Positions 41,098 to 50,511 of a stretch of 64,000 bases of DNA are shown here, one piece after another; the first letter of the stretch is position 1, and the number at the start of each line of letters is the position of its first letter. Origin of the DNA: Rhizobiaceae bacterium. Its GTDB lineage: Bacteria; Pseudomonadota; Alphaproteobacteria; Rhizobiales; Rhizobiaceae. A program made the translations under genes and the position numbers. The notes under the pieces were generated by a model. It was given only the letters and a program-made list of their open reading frames with translations. It made no database searches and was not told the origin of the DNA. The DNA is taken from positions 25,454 to 89,453 of the forward strand of contig CAJPFN010000037.1 of the NCBI GenBank assembly GCA_905339215.1, given 5' to 3'.

Positions 41098-42946
41098 CTC
41101 GGTCGTCTCTTCTCTGCGGGGGTGCGATCGGCACGATTTCACCGTTCGCCTGTGCGCGGCAGCCGTCGACGGGCAGCGTGATGGCGACGGTGGTGCCGGC
41201 GCCGGGTGCGCTTTCGATGGTCATCGTGCCGCCGTGGAGCCGGACCAGGCCCTTGACCAGCGACAGTCCGAGTCCGGTTCCCTCGAACTGGCGCGTGTAG
41301 TCGTTCTGGACCTGGATGAACGGCTCGCCGAGCCGTTCGAGATCGGCCGGCGTGATGCCGATGCCTGTGTCGCTAACCTGGAAGTGGAGCCTGTTGCCCA
41401 GGCGGTTCGCCGAAAGCGTGACCCGCCCGCCCGCGGGCGTGAACTTGATGGCGTTGGAGATCAGGTTGATGAGCATCTGGCGCACGGAGCGCTGGTCGGC
41501 AACGATCTCGCCGACGGTGGGCGCCACCTGGAGTTCGAACGCAACGCCCCTGGCTTCGGCCTGCTGGGCCATCATCGAGCGGCACAGCTCGGCGGCGTCG
41601 CGGAAGCGGAAGGCTTCCGGCGAGACGTCGTAGGCGCCCGATTCGATCTTGGAGACGTCAAGGATGGCGTTGACGACGTCGAGGAGATGATTGCCGGAAT
41701 CCTTGATGATGCCGACATATTCGCGCTGCCGCGGATCGGCGACGGGTCCGCACATGCCTTCCAGCATCATGTCCGAGAAGCCGATGATGGCGTTCAGCGG
41801 CGTCCGCAGCTCGTGGCTGACCGCCGCGAGGAAGCGGTCCTTGGCGATCTCGCCGCCGTCCGCCTTCGTCAGCGCGGCATCGATCGTAGCGCGCAGCTCT
41901 GCGACTTCGCCGCGATCGCAAAGCAGACCGACGAAATCGTCGTCCGACGGCGGCCGCACCAGATCGAGCCGGAAGGGATGGAAATTCTCGGCTGCCGTCT
42001 CGCCCGGTGCGCGCGGCAGGCGGATGCGAAGTTCGCACCGGCGGCGCTGCTCCCCTTCCCGCAGGTCGGCGACGGCCGCGAGATACGCGATCCTGTCGGC
42101 GACATGGATGCGATCGAAGAAGCCCGTGCCGAGCAGCAGTTCGGGAGCAAGGCCGAGCAATCCGCGTGCGTCGTCCGAGGCGTCAGCCACTTCGCCGGAG
42201 CGGGAGAGTTTCAGCACGACGCCGTCGAGCAGTTCCTCGACCGCGACCGCCGCGCGGCCGCTCGTCGCGTCGGCCGGGCCATGGGCGTTCATGCGAACGA
42301 ACACCGAGGCGAGGTAGACCAGTCCGGCGATCCAGTGCCAGGCCGCCGGCGTCGCCGCCGCGACCGGCGCCGCGTCGGCGAGCAGCGCCTGCAGAACGAC
42401 GATTGCGGCTCCGGCCGCCGCGCCGGCCATTGCCGACGACCGCGTCCCGCGGATCCAATGCGCCTCGATGACGGGCGCCAGCGCAACGAGTGCGAGCGGC
42501 GATGCCAGCCCGCCGCCGGCGACGATGATCAGGCCGCCGGCGACGACGGCGAGGACCAGCGCCGCGGATCCCGCCGTATTGTCGTCGCCCGTCGCCGACA
42601 GCGACGCGATCGCCAGGAACGCGCCGGCGAAAATCGCGCACATCAGGGCCATGGCGACCGCGGCGCCGAAGACGGGAATGAAGAGGGGCGCAGCCGCGGC
42701 GGCAAAAAGGAAGGGCCCGGCCAACAGCACGCCGGCCAGCCGGCGCTGGCGGTCGCGTTTGCGGCCCGCCGCAACCGAAGGATGCAGCAGGCGGTCGCAC
42801 CCGGCTGAAAAACCGGCCAGCAATTCCGATATCCTGGTCGCCGACACGCTCAACGCACGCACTCGCCTCAGCCCGCTTCGCGGATCGCTCTTTGTTGCCT
42901 CGACCCTCTCATCCCAGCGTTTAAGGAATGGATAAGGCACGGCCAT
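41072..42946 (-). CDS. Hybrid-topology sensor histidine kinase (PleC/DivJ/PdhS-like)
   Basis: 624 aa. Five to six membrane helices between about residues 69 and 218, a PAS-like region about 235-345, HisKA with His378 in AAVSHELRTPLNAIIGFSDM, N box MLINLISNAIKF, G1 VSDTGIGI, G2 GTGLGLSLVKGL. The HELRTPLNAIIGFS block is that of the DivJ/PleC/PdhS cell-cycle kinases of alphaproteobacteria; membership of that branch is an inference. No response regulator adjacent. Coupled to a peptidoglycan-binding protein gene, suggesting envelope sensing. Confidence 0.85.
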   Translation of the reverse strand: MAVPYPFLKRWDERVEATKSDPRSGLRRVRALSVSATRISELLAGFSAGCDRLLHPSVAAGRKRDRQRRLAGVLLAGPFLFAAAAAPLFIPVFGAAVAMALMCAIFAGAFLAIASLSATGDDNTAGSAALVLAVVAGGLIIVAGGGLASPLALVALAPVIEAHWIRGTRSSAMAGAAAGAAIVVLQALLADAAPVAAATPAAWHWIAGLVYLASVFVRMNAHGPADATSGRAAVAVEELLDGVVLKLSRSGEVADASDDARGLLGLAPELLLGTGFFDRIHVADRIAYLAAVADLREGEQRRRCELRIRLPRAPGETAAENFHPFRLDLVRPPSDDDFVGLLCDRGEVAELRATIDAALTKADGGEIAKDRFLAAVSHELRTPLNAIIGFSDMMLEGMCGPVADPRQREYVGIIKDSGNHLLDVVNAILDVSKIESGAYDVSPEAFRFRDAAELCRSMMAQQAEARGVAFELQVAPTVGEIVADQRSVRQMLINLISNAIKFTPAGGRVTLSANRLGNRLHFQVSDTGIGITPADLERLGEPFIQVQNDYTRQFEGTGLGLSLVKGLVRLHGGTMTIESAPGAGTTVAITLPVDGCRAQANGEIVPIAPPQRRDDRDATLRKIA

Positions 42947-43312
42947 TGAGAGGGCGGATCGCGGCGTTTATCCGGCGCCACGCGGCCAAACGGACCGTGA
43001 GTTGACGCCATGGTAAACGCCGGGTGAACGGCCAACGCCTGCTCGCAGCTTCCGCGTTTGCGGCCGCGGTTCCCCGTCCCGGCTCGTTTTCGACATGAAA
43101 TCAGAGACTTCAATGGTTAAGGGGAAGTTGAGCGAACCTTCGGCATTTGGTTCGAAATCGATTCAAATCCGAACCTCTAGAATGCAGATAAAACTCTCGG
43201 AAAAGTCGAACCGGCGAGGCAACCGCCCATTGGCAGGCGCCGTGCGAGCGTCCCCGGTGAAAGAGGCCGCAACCCGCGTGGTACGGCCCGCTGGGGATCG
43301 AGAGGGCGGCGG
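42947..43312. other. Gap without recognised gene
   Basis: 366 nt between divergent genes. The region 43,095-43,200 is AT-richer and may contain promoters for both; no confident -35/-10 pair was identified. Confidence 0.5.
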
Positions 43313-43654
43313 ATGTTCTTCCTCATCAGGATGGTTTTCTGGTTCTCGCTGGTGTTGCTGGTGCTTCCGCTCGACACCGGAAGGACGCCCGGCAGCCCGC
43401 CGCCGGTCAGCCCCTTTCAGGCGCTTTCGGCGGCGCGCGAGGCGATCGGCGACGTCGCAGGGTTGTGCGAGCGCAAGCCCGACGTCTGCGTGACCGGGAG
43501 GGCCGCCTTCGAGACCATCGGTTCCAGGGCGCGCGAAGGCGCGCGCATCGCCTACGAACTTCTCGACGACGGTTCCGCCGACACCGACGCGTCCATCAGC
43601 ACCGGCAGCGTCCCCAACCCGGCGAAACCGGCCGCGGCCGCGTCGGCGGACTGA
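43313..43654 (+). CDS. DUF5330 family protein
   Basis: 113 aa. N-terminal membrane helix (FFLIRMVFWFSLVLLVLPLD), then PFQALSAAREAIGDVAGLCE RKPDVC, the family core with two cysteines, and a low-complexity tail. Envelope protein conserved in Hyphomicrobiales; function unknown. Confidence 0.85.
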   Translation: MFFLIRMVFWFSLVLLVLPLDTGRTPGSPPPVSPFQALSAAREAIGDVAGLCERKPDVCVTGRAAFETIGSRAREGARIAYELLDDGSADTDASISTGSVPNPAKPAAAASAD

Positions 43655-43795
43655 AGTCGAGAGGAATTCGCTGCCGGGCGGCCGGCCTACCGCAAGGCCC
43701 CTGCCCGCTACCCCGCGGCCTGCCTTCTTCTTTTTGGCCCCGCCGGCGCGACTGTCGACGCGTGAGCGGTTCCATTCGCCGGCGCCACGCTCTAT

Positions 43796-44227
43796 ATGCC
43801 GGCCATGGTTTCGATAGATACGATCCGCGACGACTTCGCCGTTCTCGACGAGTGGGAAGACCGCTACCGCTACATCATCGAGCTCGGCCAGGACCTGCCG
43901 CCGTTCGCCGAAGCCGCGCGCACCGACGCGAACAAGATCAGCGGCTGCGTCAGCCAGGTCTGGCTCGCGACGCGCCGCGGACCGGGTGCGGATCCGGTGA
44001 TCGAGTTCGCCGGCGATTCCGATGCCCACATCGTGCGCGGGCTTGTCGCGATCATGCTGGCGCTGTTTTCCGGGCGCCGGGCGAGCGAGATACTCGCCGT
44101 CGATGCCGAGACGGTTCTACGCGGCCTGGGGCTCGACGAGCACCTGACGCCGCAGAGGGCCAACGGCCTGCGCTCGATGATCCGCCGCATCCGCCGCGAG
44201 GCCGAGGAAGCCCTCGCCCCGGCCTGA
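43796..44227 (+). CDS. sufE: SufE-family cysteine desulfuration protein
   Basis: 143 aa from ATG 43796 (ATG 43805 possible). SufE fold with persulfide-accepting Cys51 in NKISGCVSQVW, LPPFAEAARTDANKI, and the C-terminal LTPQRANGLRSMIRRI. Accepts sulfur from SufS and passes it to the SufBCD scaffold for Fe-S cluster assembly. The suf operon is not in this window. Normal length. Confidence 0.93.
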   Translation: MPAMVSIDTIRDDFAVLDEWEDRYRYIIELGQDLPPFAEAARTDANKISGCVSQVWLATRRGPGADPVIEFAGDSDAHIVRGLVAIMLALFSGRRASEILAVDAETVLRGLGLDEHLTPQRANGLRSMIRRIRREAEEALAPA

Positions 44228-44273
44228 TCCGACCAGCCGCGCCGGTGCCTCTCCGCGGCGCTCCGGAGAACGG

Positions 44274-45131
44274 TCAGCCGATGCGCGGGCGGTAATCCTC
44301 CGCGCCCCAGTGGAGCAGGCGGGCTTTTTGCGCCGAAGCAGGCGGCCGGTAGTGGCGCGCGAGCGTCGACAGCGCGGTCTTCAGCATGAGTTTGGCCGAA
44401 CGCGCCGGCCATCCACGCTCGAACTCCACGATCTCTATTCCTTTCAAGAAGCAGCAGATGTCGACGAGCACGCCGGCAAGCTCCGGCCCGACCGCGACGA
44501 GGGCCTTCTCGACCCTGAGGCGCGCGGCAAGCGCGGCGTCGGTGAGGTCCGCCGCTCCGCCTGCGCCGCCGTCGCGCCGCGCGGTTGCCACCGAGGCCTC
44601 CCAGTTGGCGCCCAGCCGCGGCAACATCTGGCCGCGGGTGAAGTCGCTGCGCAACCGCTCGCCGGCTTCCCTTTCTTCCGGGGAGATGAAGGGCGAGCCG
44701 TCCCGGCCTTTCAGCCTCGCCAGGAGCGACAGCGGCGATTCGGCGGCGTTGATCGGGACGGTCTCGGCGCCGGAAGGGCCGACGACCGTTCTACGGTCGA
44801 TCTCGCGCGGTCGTGCGGTGAGCGGTTCGCTGCGCTTCGCCTCCTCCGCGGCGAATTCGCGTCCTGCCGCAGTCAGCGTCAGGATGGCCCCCGCCCTCGT
44901 CGCCAGACCGCGCGACGCCAATGCGCGGAGCAGCACCTCATCGACCGCATGCGCCCCGCGCGGGCCGCCGTCGAGGAGCATCCGCCCGCGTCCGCGTTGG
45001 CCGTCGCTTTCGCCTCCGATCGCCGGTCGGCATATCTCGGTCCGGCCGCCGCCGACGAAGCGGCAGGCGGCGCGCAGGCGCCCGTCGCCGTCCACGGTCG
45101 GCACCGTCTGCTGTTGCCTGTCGACGCTCAT
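44274..45131 (-). CDS. DUF6456 domain protein
   Basis: 285 aa from ATG 45131. The C-terminal half is the DUF6456 core (ISPEEREAGERLRSDFTRGQ, LPRLGANWEAS, VGPELAGVLVDICCFLKGIE, RSAKLMLKTALSTLARHY). The N-terminal part is winged-helix-like (DEVLLRALASRGLATRAGAI). Probably a DNA-binding regulator of Hyphomicrobiales. Lies 7 nt after the DnaA-C-domain HTH gene, so the two form an operon. Confidence 0.85.
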   Translation of the reverse strand: MSVDRQQQTVPTVDGDGRLRAACRFVGGGRTEICRPAIGGESDGQRGRGRMLLDGGPRGAHAVDEVLLRALASRGLATRAGAILTLTAAGREFAAEEAKRSEPLTARPREIDRRTVVGPSGAETVPINAAESPLSLLARLKGRDGSPFISPEEREAGERLRSDFTRGQMLPRLGANWEASVATARRDGGAGGAADLTDAALAARLRVEKALVAVGPELAGVLVDICCFLKGIEIVEFERGWPARSAKLMLKTALSTLARHYRPPASAQKARLLHWGAEDYRPRIG

Positions 45132-45138
45132 GATGGCC

Positions 45139-45561
45139 TCAGCGCAGGATGCGGTCGCGGAAAGCGGCAAGTGCCACCTTCTCCGTCATTGCCACAAGAC
45201 GATCGTATTCTTCGTCGTCGCGCAGGTCCTCGACCGCATGGCAGGCATAGGCCACCGTCGTCCTGTCCCGGCCGAAGCCGCGCCCGACGTCCTTCATGCT
45301 GATCCCCAGAGAGACATGGGCGACATACATCGCGATCTGGCGGACGCGGACGACCTCCGATTGGCTTCGGCCCGGCCGGCGAAGCTCGCGGCCCGACACG
45401 TTGAAGAGCGCGGCAGCGATGTCGATCATCCCTTCCAGGACGTCCAGGAGGCGTTCCTCCCGGCGCTTGCCGATCGCCAGGGAACGGAATGGGGCTGCGT
45501 CGCAGATCCGTATCTGGCCGCCCGGCTGCTGGTCTTCTCTCGTCGGATATACTGCGTGCAC
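45139..45561 (-). CDS. HTH protein with DnaA C-terminal domain
   Basis: 140 aa. SQSEVVRVRQIAMYVAHVSL GISMKDVGRGFGRDRTTVAY is the Bac_DnaA_C fold, including the DnaA-box recognition signature GRDRTTV. It lacks the AAA+ domain of true DnaA. Stand-alone copies of this domain occur in alphaproteobacteria as regulators. Followed by DUF6456. The 216-nt upstream gap is AT-rich (45,580-45,710) and likely carries its promoter. Confidence 0.85.
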   Translation of the reverse strand: MHAVYPTREDQQPGGQIRICDAAPFRSLAIGKRREERLLDVLEGMIDIAAALFNVSGRELRRPGRSQSEVVRVRQIAMYVAHVSLGISMKDVGRGFGRDRTTVAYACHAVEDLRDDEEYDRLVAMTEKVALAAFRDRILR

Positions 45562-45777
45562 AGGGCGGGTCCTTTTGCTCGATAGGAATATCTTCCTTAT
45601 AGCGAGGTTCTGGGACCGTGTGAATAAAATGCCGGCGTCCGCGATCGTAAAAATTCAGTAATCGGCTGTTTTTTCGAGATTTTTTACTACAGCGACACGC
45701 GCGGAACGACGGTTTTATCCCCCTGCCCGCAATCCGCGGGACACTGGCGGCCATCGAGTCACCGGTGGAGGATCATC

Positions 45778-46134
45778 ATGGACGAGGTTTCGCGCGAGGC
45801 TTTCCTCAGGCGCAAGGAAGCGGAAGTCGCGGAAAGCCGGCAACGGTCGGCGCTTCAACTTCTCGCCGGGATCGACCTGGACGACATGGCCGGAACGCTG
45901 GGTCGGGAGCGGGAGCGGATGACGCTGCGATTGAAACGCACCCTGGAACGCGAACGCCAGAGGGGTCTGCGCCGCCACTGGAGCTATGACCTCAACCGGC
46001 ACATCGCGCTCAAGCAGGCGCTGGACCGGTTGTCGGGGAACGAACCGGCACCCCGAAACGGAAGTGCCGCGAAACCGCGGCAGCAACGGCCGCGGGCCCG
46101 CACCATCGCCGCTCGGGCAGGCGAGCGCGGCTAG
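45778..46134 (+). CDS. Hypothetical charged protein
   Basis: 118 aa. Very charged and helical (SREAFLRRKEAEVAESRQRS, RERERMTLRLKRTLERERQR), with an Arg-rich tail. No recognised domain; soluble. Start ATG 45778 has GGAGG about 8 nt upstream. Confidence 0.6.
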   Translation: MDEVSREAFLRRKEAEVAESRQRSALQLLAGIDLDDMAGTLGRERERMTLRLKRTLERERQRGLRRHWSYDLNRHIALKQALDRLSGNEPAPRNGSAAKPRQQRPRARTIAARAGERG

Positions 46135-46207
46135 CACCTTCCGCGCCCGACGCCGGGTATGCCGGCGCGACGCAAGAACGCATCGCGCCGGAAAGTATTT
46201 GTCTCTG

Positions 46208-46642
46208 TTAGCGGCCCTTGCGCTTGCGGCCGAGACCCATCTTCTTCGCCAGCTGCGAACGGGCCTGGGCGTAATTCGGCGCGACCATCGGATAGCTGGC
46301 GTCGAGGCCCCACTTCTCCCGATACTGGTCGGGAGACAATCCGTAGTGGGTCATCAGGTGCCGCTTCAGGGACTTGAACTTCTTCCCGTCCTCGAGGCAG
46401 ATGATGTAGTCGTCATGAACCGATTTCTTCGGATTGACCGCAGGTTTCTGCTTTTCAACCATCGGTTGCTCGACCGCGCCGCCAACGCGACCAAGTGCCG
46501 CATGTACGTCCGCGATGAGGTTCGGAAGTTCCCCGACAGGAACCGGGTTGTTGCTGACATAAGCCGCCACGACGTCCGCGGTCAGTTCTATCAGCATTTC
46601 GCTGTTTTTTGCCGGTGTTTCTACGAGATTCATTTTCTTCAT
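46208..46642 (-). CDS. mucR: MucR/Ros-family zinc-finger transcriptional regulator
   Basis: 144 aa from ATG 46642 (ATG 46633 possible). N-terminal oligomerisation region ([26 protein letters not shown]) and C2H2-type zinc finger [20 protein letters not shown] followed by [12 protein letters not shown]. Global regulator and H-NS-like AT-rich DNA binder in rhizobia and Brucella (exopolysaccharide, motility, virulence). The AT-rich sequence upstream (46,740-46,850) is a natural autoregulatory site. Confidence 0.95.
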   Translation of the reverse strand: MKKMNLVETPAKNSEMLIELTADVVAAYVSNNPVPVGELPNLIADVHAALGRVGGAVEQPMVEKQKPAVNPKKSVHDDYIICLEDGKKFKSLKRHLMTHYGLSPDQYREKWGLDASYPMVAPNYAQARSQLAKKMGLGRKRKGR

Positions 46643-47265
46643 GGCCCCAATTAAAACTCTTGGCCGGACCTCCGCCTAGGCAGATGCCACGTGCCATTCG
46701 ACGCAAGGCCAGCCGCTACGCCGACTCGCATCTGGACTTCTTTTAGGTCGCGTACGCAGTAAATCAAGTCTATCTTGCTAGTTTTCTCTACAAAGTGATA
46801 ATTTTACTAGAGGTTCTTGCCGTCTGATAAATACAACTAGGAGGCGACTCTGCTGCCCTGCGTTGAGATTTCGCAAGTGTCGGCGTGACCCGTCGGATAG
46901 CGGATTTCGGCATCGAGCGGGCCAGGGCTATCGACCGCCGGCTCTGCGGTGGCAGTCGGTTGTTGTTCATGACTTCTGCCCTTTTCTCGAAGCCGGTTCC
47001 TACCGGGCAGGTCATCGGACCCGGCCCGGCAAGACCTTTCATCTCGGCGACATGGCTTTGCTGCCATTCGTCGGCAATATCCGCCCGTTGTGAGCGACGG
47101 ATGCATACCAGAGGATCTCCGACGCCCTCCCGGGCAGATACGCATGGGAAGCGCAACCGGTTTTGCGTCAGCAACAGCTAGTGCAAGATCGTCGGCGGTT
47201 CGTCTGTCGTTCAATTGCCCTGTATGGTACCGGCGACAGCAACGCCGAAGCCGAGCGGAGACATC
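46643..47265. other. Gap: mucR upstream region
   Basis: About 620 nt between divergent mucR and msrB. 46,740-46,850 is strikingly AT-rich for this genome and may hold MucR-bound promoter DNA. Short open frames at 46,788-47,181 on both strands resemble no known protein and are not called. Confidence 0.5.
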
Positions 47266-47679
47266 ATGGCCGATCTGAACAGGGGACCGAGTCCTCATGC
47301 GCCGGCGGACGGGCCGGCGTCCGCCGATCGCCGCACCGCCCGTACGGAGCAGGCCTTCACCAGTCCGCACTGGGACCGGATCGACTCCGGCGTCTATCTT
47401 TGCAGGCAGTGTCGGCGCGAACTTTTCTATTCCTCGGCCAAGTTCGAATCGTCGACGGGCTGGCCGAGCTTCACCGAGCCGGCCCTGCCGGCGTCGGTCG
47501 CAGAATCCCCCGAGAAGAACCGGTTCTTCACGCGCACCCGGATCCGCTGCGCCGGCTGCGAATCCCATCTGGGCTACCTGTTCCGCGACGGACCCGACCC
47601 GACGGGCTTGCGCTACTGCATCAACGGCAGCGCGCTGGCGTTCGTGCCGGCGGGCGGGGAAGAGCGCGCCGATCAGTAG
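47266..47679 (+). CDS. msrB: Peptide methionine (R)-S-oxide reductase MsrB
   Basis: 137 aa from ATG 47266, with GGAG 7 nt upstream. SelR domain: FESSTGWPSFTEP, zinc Cys pairs CRQC (46, 49) and CAGC (95, 98), catalytic Cys118 in GLRYCINGSALAF. Reduces methionine-R-sulfoxide in proteins using thioredoxin. The stop overlaps the convergent SH3-domain gene by 7 nt. Confidence 0.93.
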   Translation: MADLNRGPSPHAPADGPASADRRTARTEQAFTSPHWDRIDSGVYLCRQCRRELFYSSAKFESSTGWPSFTEPALPASVAESPEKNRFFTRTRIRCAGCESHLGYLFRDGPDPTGLRYCINGSALAFVPAGGEERADQ

Positions 47680-48044
47680 GGGCGGATATACTTGCCGTAG
47701 ACCCAGCCGGTGACGAAGTTGCCGTTCTGCGCCGGGTCGTGCCAGACCTCGCACCAGCGGTAGCGGACAACCTGCTGCTGTTTCCAGGCCGGCCAGTGGG
47801 CGATGTCGCGCAGGTCCGGCGCGCCGCCCGTGCAGCGCCCCGTCATCTGCAGCACCGTGCCGTTCGGATAGGCCGCCTGCTTCTGCGAGGTGTTCGCCGG
47901 ATACTTGCGCACGTTGAGCACGTCGCCCCACGGGACGTTGGCGACCTGCCAGGCGGCGAAGGTGGCGGCGTCGGCATGGCCGGCAAAGAAGGCGACCGTG
48001 GAGGCCACGGCTGCGGCGGCGACGGTGTTGACCAGCGATTTCAT
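47673..48044 (-). CDS. Secreted SH3-domain protein
   Basis: 123 aa from ATG 48044. Signal peptide (VNTVAAAAVASTVAFFAGHADA), then one bacterial SH3-like domain: GDVLNVRKYPANTSQKQAAY, MTGRCTGGAPDLRDI, YRWCEVWHDPAQNGNFVTGW VYGKYI. Two cysteines probably form a disulfide. Periplasmic; cell-wall binding is the usual role of such domains. Confidence 0.85.
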   Translation of the reverse strand: MKSLVNTVAAAAVASTVAFFAGHADAATFAAWQVANVPWGDVLNVRKYPANTSQKQAAYPNGTVLQMTGRCTGGAPDLRDIAHWPAWKQQQVVRYRWCEVWHDPAQNGNFVTGWVYGKYIRPY

Positions 48045-48189
48045 CGTTCCTCTCCTGAACTCTCTGTCGGTTTCAGCACATGCACTTTCCCATCGCGGCC
48101 TTGAACATCCCCTGATCGGCGTGTTCATTCGCAGTTCACGATTCCCCCGGGTCCAGTTTCCGGGACAGACTCCTCCGAGCCAGGACGCC

Positions 48190-50292
48190 ATGACCACGAA
48201 CAGAGCCTTCCCGGACCTCACGCCTCCGGACACCGAGAAGCGCCCGCTGACCGACGAGCGCCACGGGATTGCGCGCATCGACGAGTACGCCTGGCTGCGC
48301 GCCGGCAACTGGCAGGACGTATTCCGCGACCCCTCGTTGCTCGACCCGGCCATCCGCGCCCATCTGGAGGCGGAGAACGCCTATCAGGCGGCCATGATGG
48401 CCGATACGGAGGAACTTCGGAAGACGTTGTTCGCCGAGATGAAGGGGCGCATCAAGGAAGACGATTCCTCCGTGCCGATGAAGGACGGCCCGTTCGCCTA
48501 CGGCTCCTCCTACAAGAAGGGCGGCGAGCAGCCGCGCTACTTCCGCACGCCGCGCGACGGCGGATCCGAGGACATCATCCTCGACGGCGACGCCGAGGCC
48601 GAAGGCAAGGCCTATTTCCGCATCGGCGACGTCGACCACAGCCCGGATCACCGCCGCCTGCTCTGGGCCTATGACGACAAGGGCTCGGAGTTCTACTCGA
48701 TCCGCGTGCGCGACCTCGACAGCCGGCAGGACCTTGGCGACGTCGTGCCCGACACCGGCGGCTCCGGCGCGTGGAACGCCGCCTGCGACGGCTTCTTCTA
48801 CACGCGGCTCGATCCCAACCACCGCCCCTCGAAGATCTGCTACCACGCAGTCGGCTCCGATCCGGCCGGCGACCGCGTCGTCTATGAGGAGGCCGACCCC
48901 GGCTTCTTCATGAGCGTCGGCGAAAGCCGCACCCACCGCTGGATCATGATCTCGATCAACGACCACGAGACGTCGGAATACCGCCTGCTCCCGGCCGGCG
49001 AGCCGTCTGCCGAACCCGGGATCGTCGCGCCGCGCGAGACCGGGGTGCAATACGACATCGAGGACGGCGGCGACGTCTTCTTCATCCTGACCAACGCCGA
49101 CGGCGCCAAGGACTTCAAGGTCGTCACCGCCCCCGTACTCGAACCCTCGCGCGCCAACTGGCAGGACCTCGTCCCGCATGATCCCGGCCGGCTGATCCTC
49201 TCCATCCTCGCTTTCGCCGGCTGGCTGGTCCGGCTGGAGCGCAAGGATGGCCTGCCGCGCATCGTCGTGCGCGAACGCGCCACCGGCGAGGAGCACATCG
49301 TCACCTTCGACGAGGAGGCCTTCTCGCTCGGCCTGTCGGGTTCCTACGAATACGACACCGACACGATGCGCTTCTCCTATTCGTCGATGACGACGCCGGC
49401 GCAGCTCTTCGACTACGACATGCGCACTCGCGAGCGGACCCTGCTCAAGACCCAGGAGGTGCCTTCCGGCCACGACCCCGAACACTACGTCACCCGCCGG
49501 CTGATGGCGCCGGCGAAGGATGGCGAGCTGGTGCCGATCTCGCTGCTCTTCCACAAGGACACCCCGCTCGACGGCAGCGCGCCGTGCCTGCTCTACGGCT
49601 ACGGCTCCTACGGTATCTCCATTCCCGCCGCCTTCAACACCAACTGCCTGTCGCTCGTCGACCGCGGCTTCGTCTACGCCATCGCCCATGTCCGCGGCGG
49701 CAAGGACAAGGGTTTTACCTGGTACGAGGACGGTAAGCGGCAGAAGAAGGCGAACACCTTCACCGATTTCATCGCCGCGGCCCGCCATCTCGTCGCCGAG
49801 CGCTACACGTCGCACGACCGCATCGTCGCCCAGGGCGGCTCGGCCGGCGGCATGCTGATGGGCGCGGTCGTCAACATGGCGCCGGAGGCGTTCGGCGCGA
49901 TCGTCGCCGAGGTGCCCTTCGTCGACGTGCTCGCCACCATGCTCGACGAGACGCTGCCGCTCACCCCCCCGGAATGGCCCGAATGGGGCAACCCGATCGT
50001 CTCGGAGGCCGACTACCGCACGATTGCCGCCTATTCGCCCTACGACAACGTCGCAGCGAAGGACTACCCGCCGATCCTGGCGCTCGCCGGCCTCACCGAC
50101 CCGCGCGTCACCTACTGGGAGCCGGCCAAATGGGTCGCCCGCCTGCGCGAAAAGAAGAGCGGCAAGAATCCCGTCCTCTTCCGCATCAACATGGACGCCG
50201 GCCATGCCGGCGCCTCCGGGCGTTTCTCACGGCTGGAAGAGATCGCCTACACCTACGCCTTCGCGCTCAAGGTCACTGGGAAGGCGGGCTGA
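48190..50292 (+). CDS. ptrB: Oligopeptidase B (S9 family)
   Basis: 700 aa from ATG 48190. Seven-bladed propeller (RIDEYAWLRAGNWQDVFRDP, KKGGEQPRYFRTPRDG, DVEDHS-like DVDHSPDHRRLLWAYD), then an alpha/beta-hydrolase domain. Nucleophile in AQGGSAGGMLMGAVVNMAPE; VPFVDVLATMLDETLPLTPP is typical of oligopeptidase B; catalytic His near INMDAGHAGASGRF. Cleaves peptides after Arg/Lys in the cytoplasm. Longer upstream readings have no supporting signal. Confidence 0.9.
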   Translation: MTTNRAFPDLTPPDTEKRPLTDERHGIARIDEYAWLRAGNWQDVFRDPSLLDPAIRAHLEAENAYQAAMMADTEELRKTLFAEMKGRIKEDDSSVPMKDGPFAYGSSYKKGGEQPRYFRTPRDGGSEDIILDGDAEAEGKAYFRIGDVDHSPDHRRLLWAYDDKGSEFYSIRVRDLDSRQDLGDVVPDTGGSGAWNAACDGFFYTRLDPNHRPSKICYHAVGSDPAGDRVVYEEADPGFFMSVGESRTHRWIMISINDHETSEYRLLPAGEPSAEPGIVAPRETGVQYDIEDGGDVFFILTNADGAKDFKVVTAPVLEPSRANWQDLVPHDPGRLILSILAFAGWLVRLERKDGLPRIVVRERATGEEHIVTFDEEAFSLGLSGSYEYDTDTMRFSYSSMTTPAQLFDYDMRTRERTLLKTQEVPSGHDPEHYVTRRLMAPAKDGELVPISLLFHKDTPLDGSAPCLLYGYGSYGISIPAAFNTNCLSLVDRGFVYAIAHVRGGKDKGFTWYEDGKRQKKANTFTDFIAAARHLVAERYTSHDRIVAQGGSAGGMLMGAVVNMAPEAFGAIVAEVPFVDVLATMLDETLPLTPPEWPEWGNPIVSEADYRTIAAYSPYDNVAAKDYPPILALAGLTDPRVTYWEPAKWVARLREKKSGKNPVLFRINMDAGHAGASGRFSRLEEIAYTYAFALKVTGKAG

Positions 50293-50467
50293 AGGTCAGG
50301 TGCAGTGTGCACTGAGGGCGCGGCGGGCGGCCTGACGGCCGTGGGGCGCTCGCGCTTCGTCATCCACGGGCAAGCGCCTCGGCGCTTCATCGTCCTGCGG
50401 AGCCCGTGCCTCACCGCGGACAAGGGCCCCCGTCTTTCGTTGCCCCCTTGACTCCTGCGCCATTCTC

Positions 50468-50507
50468 CATCAATTGATTGATTGTCTCTCCATCAATTGG
50501 TTGATTG
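50468..50507. promoter_or_regulatory. Tandem operator upstream of the TetR gene
   Basis: Two near-identical 17-mers, CATCAATTGATTGATTG (50,468) and CATCAATTGGTTGATTG (50,491), 23 bp apart, each containing TCAA-N4-TTGA. The second ends 4 nt before the tetR start. Expected binding sites for the adjacent repressor. Confidence 0.7.
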
Positions 50508-50511
50508 CCCG

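Noticed and set aside
46788..47181. Short frames on both strands between mucR and msrB
   Set aside because: No recognisable family, no clear ribosome binding site; left as intergenic.
48136..50205. 689-codon minus-strand frame opposite oligopeptidase B
   Set aside because: Shadow of a clearly recognised enzyme.
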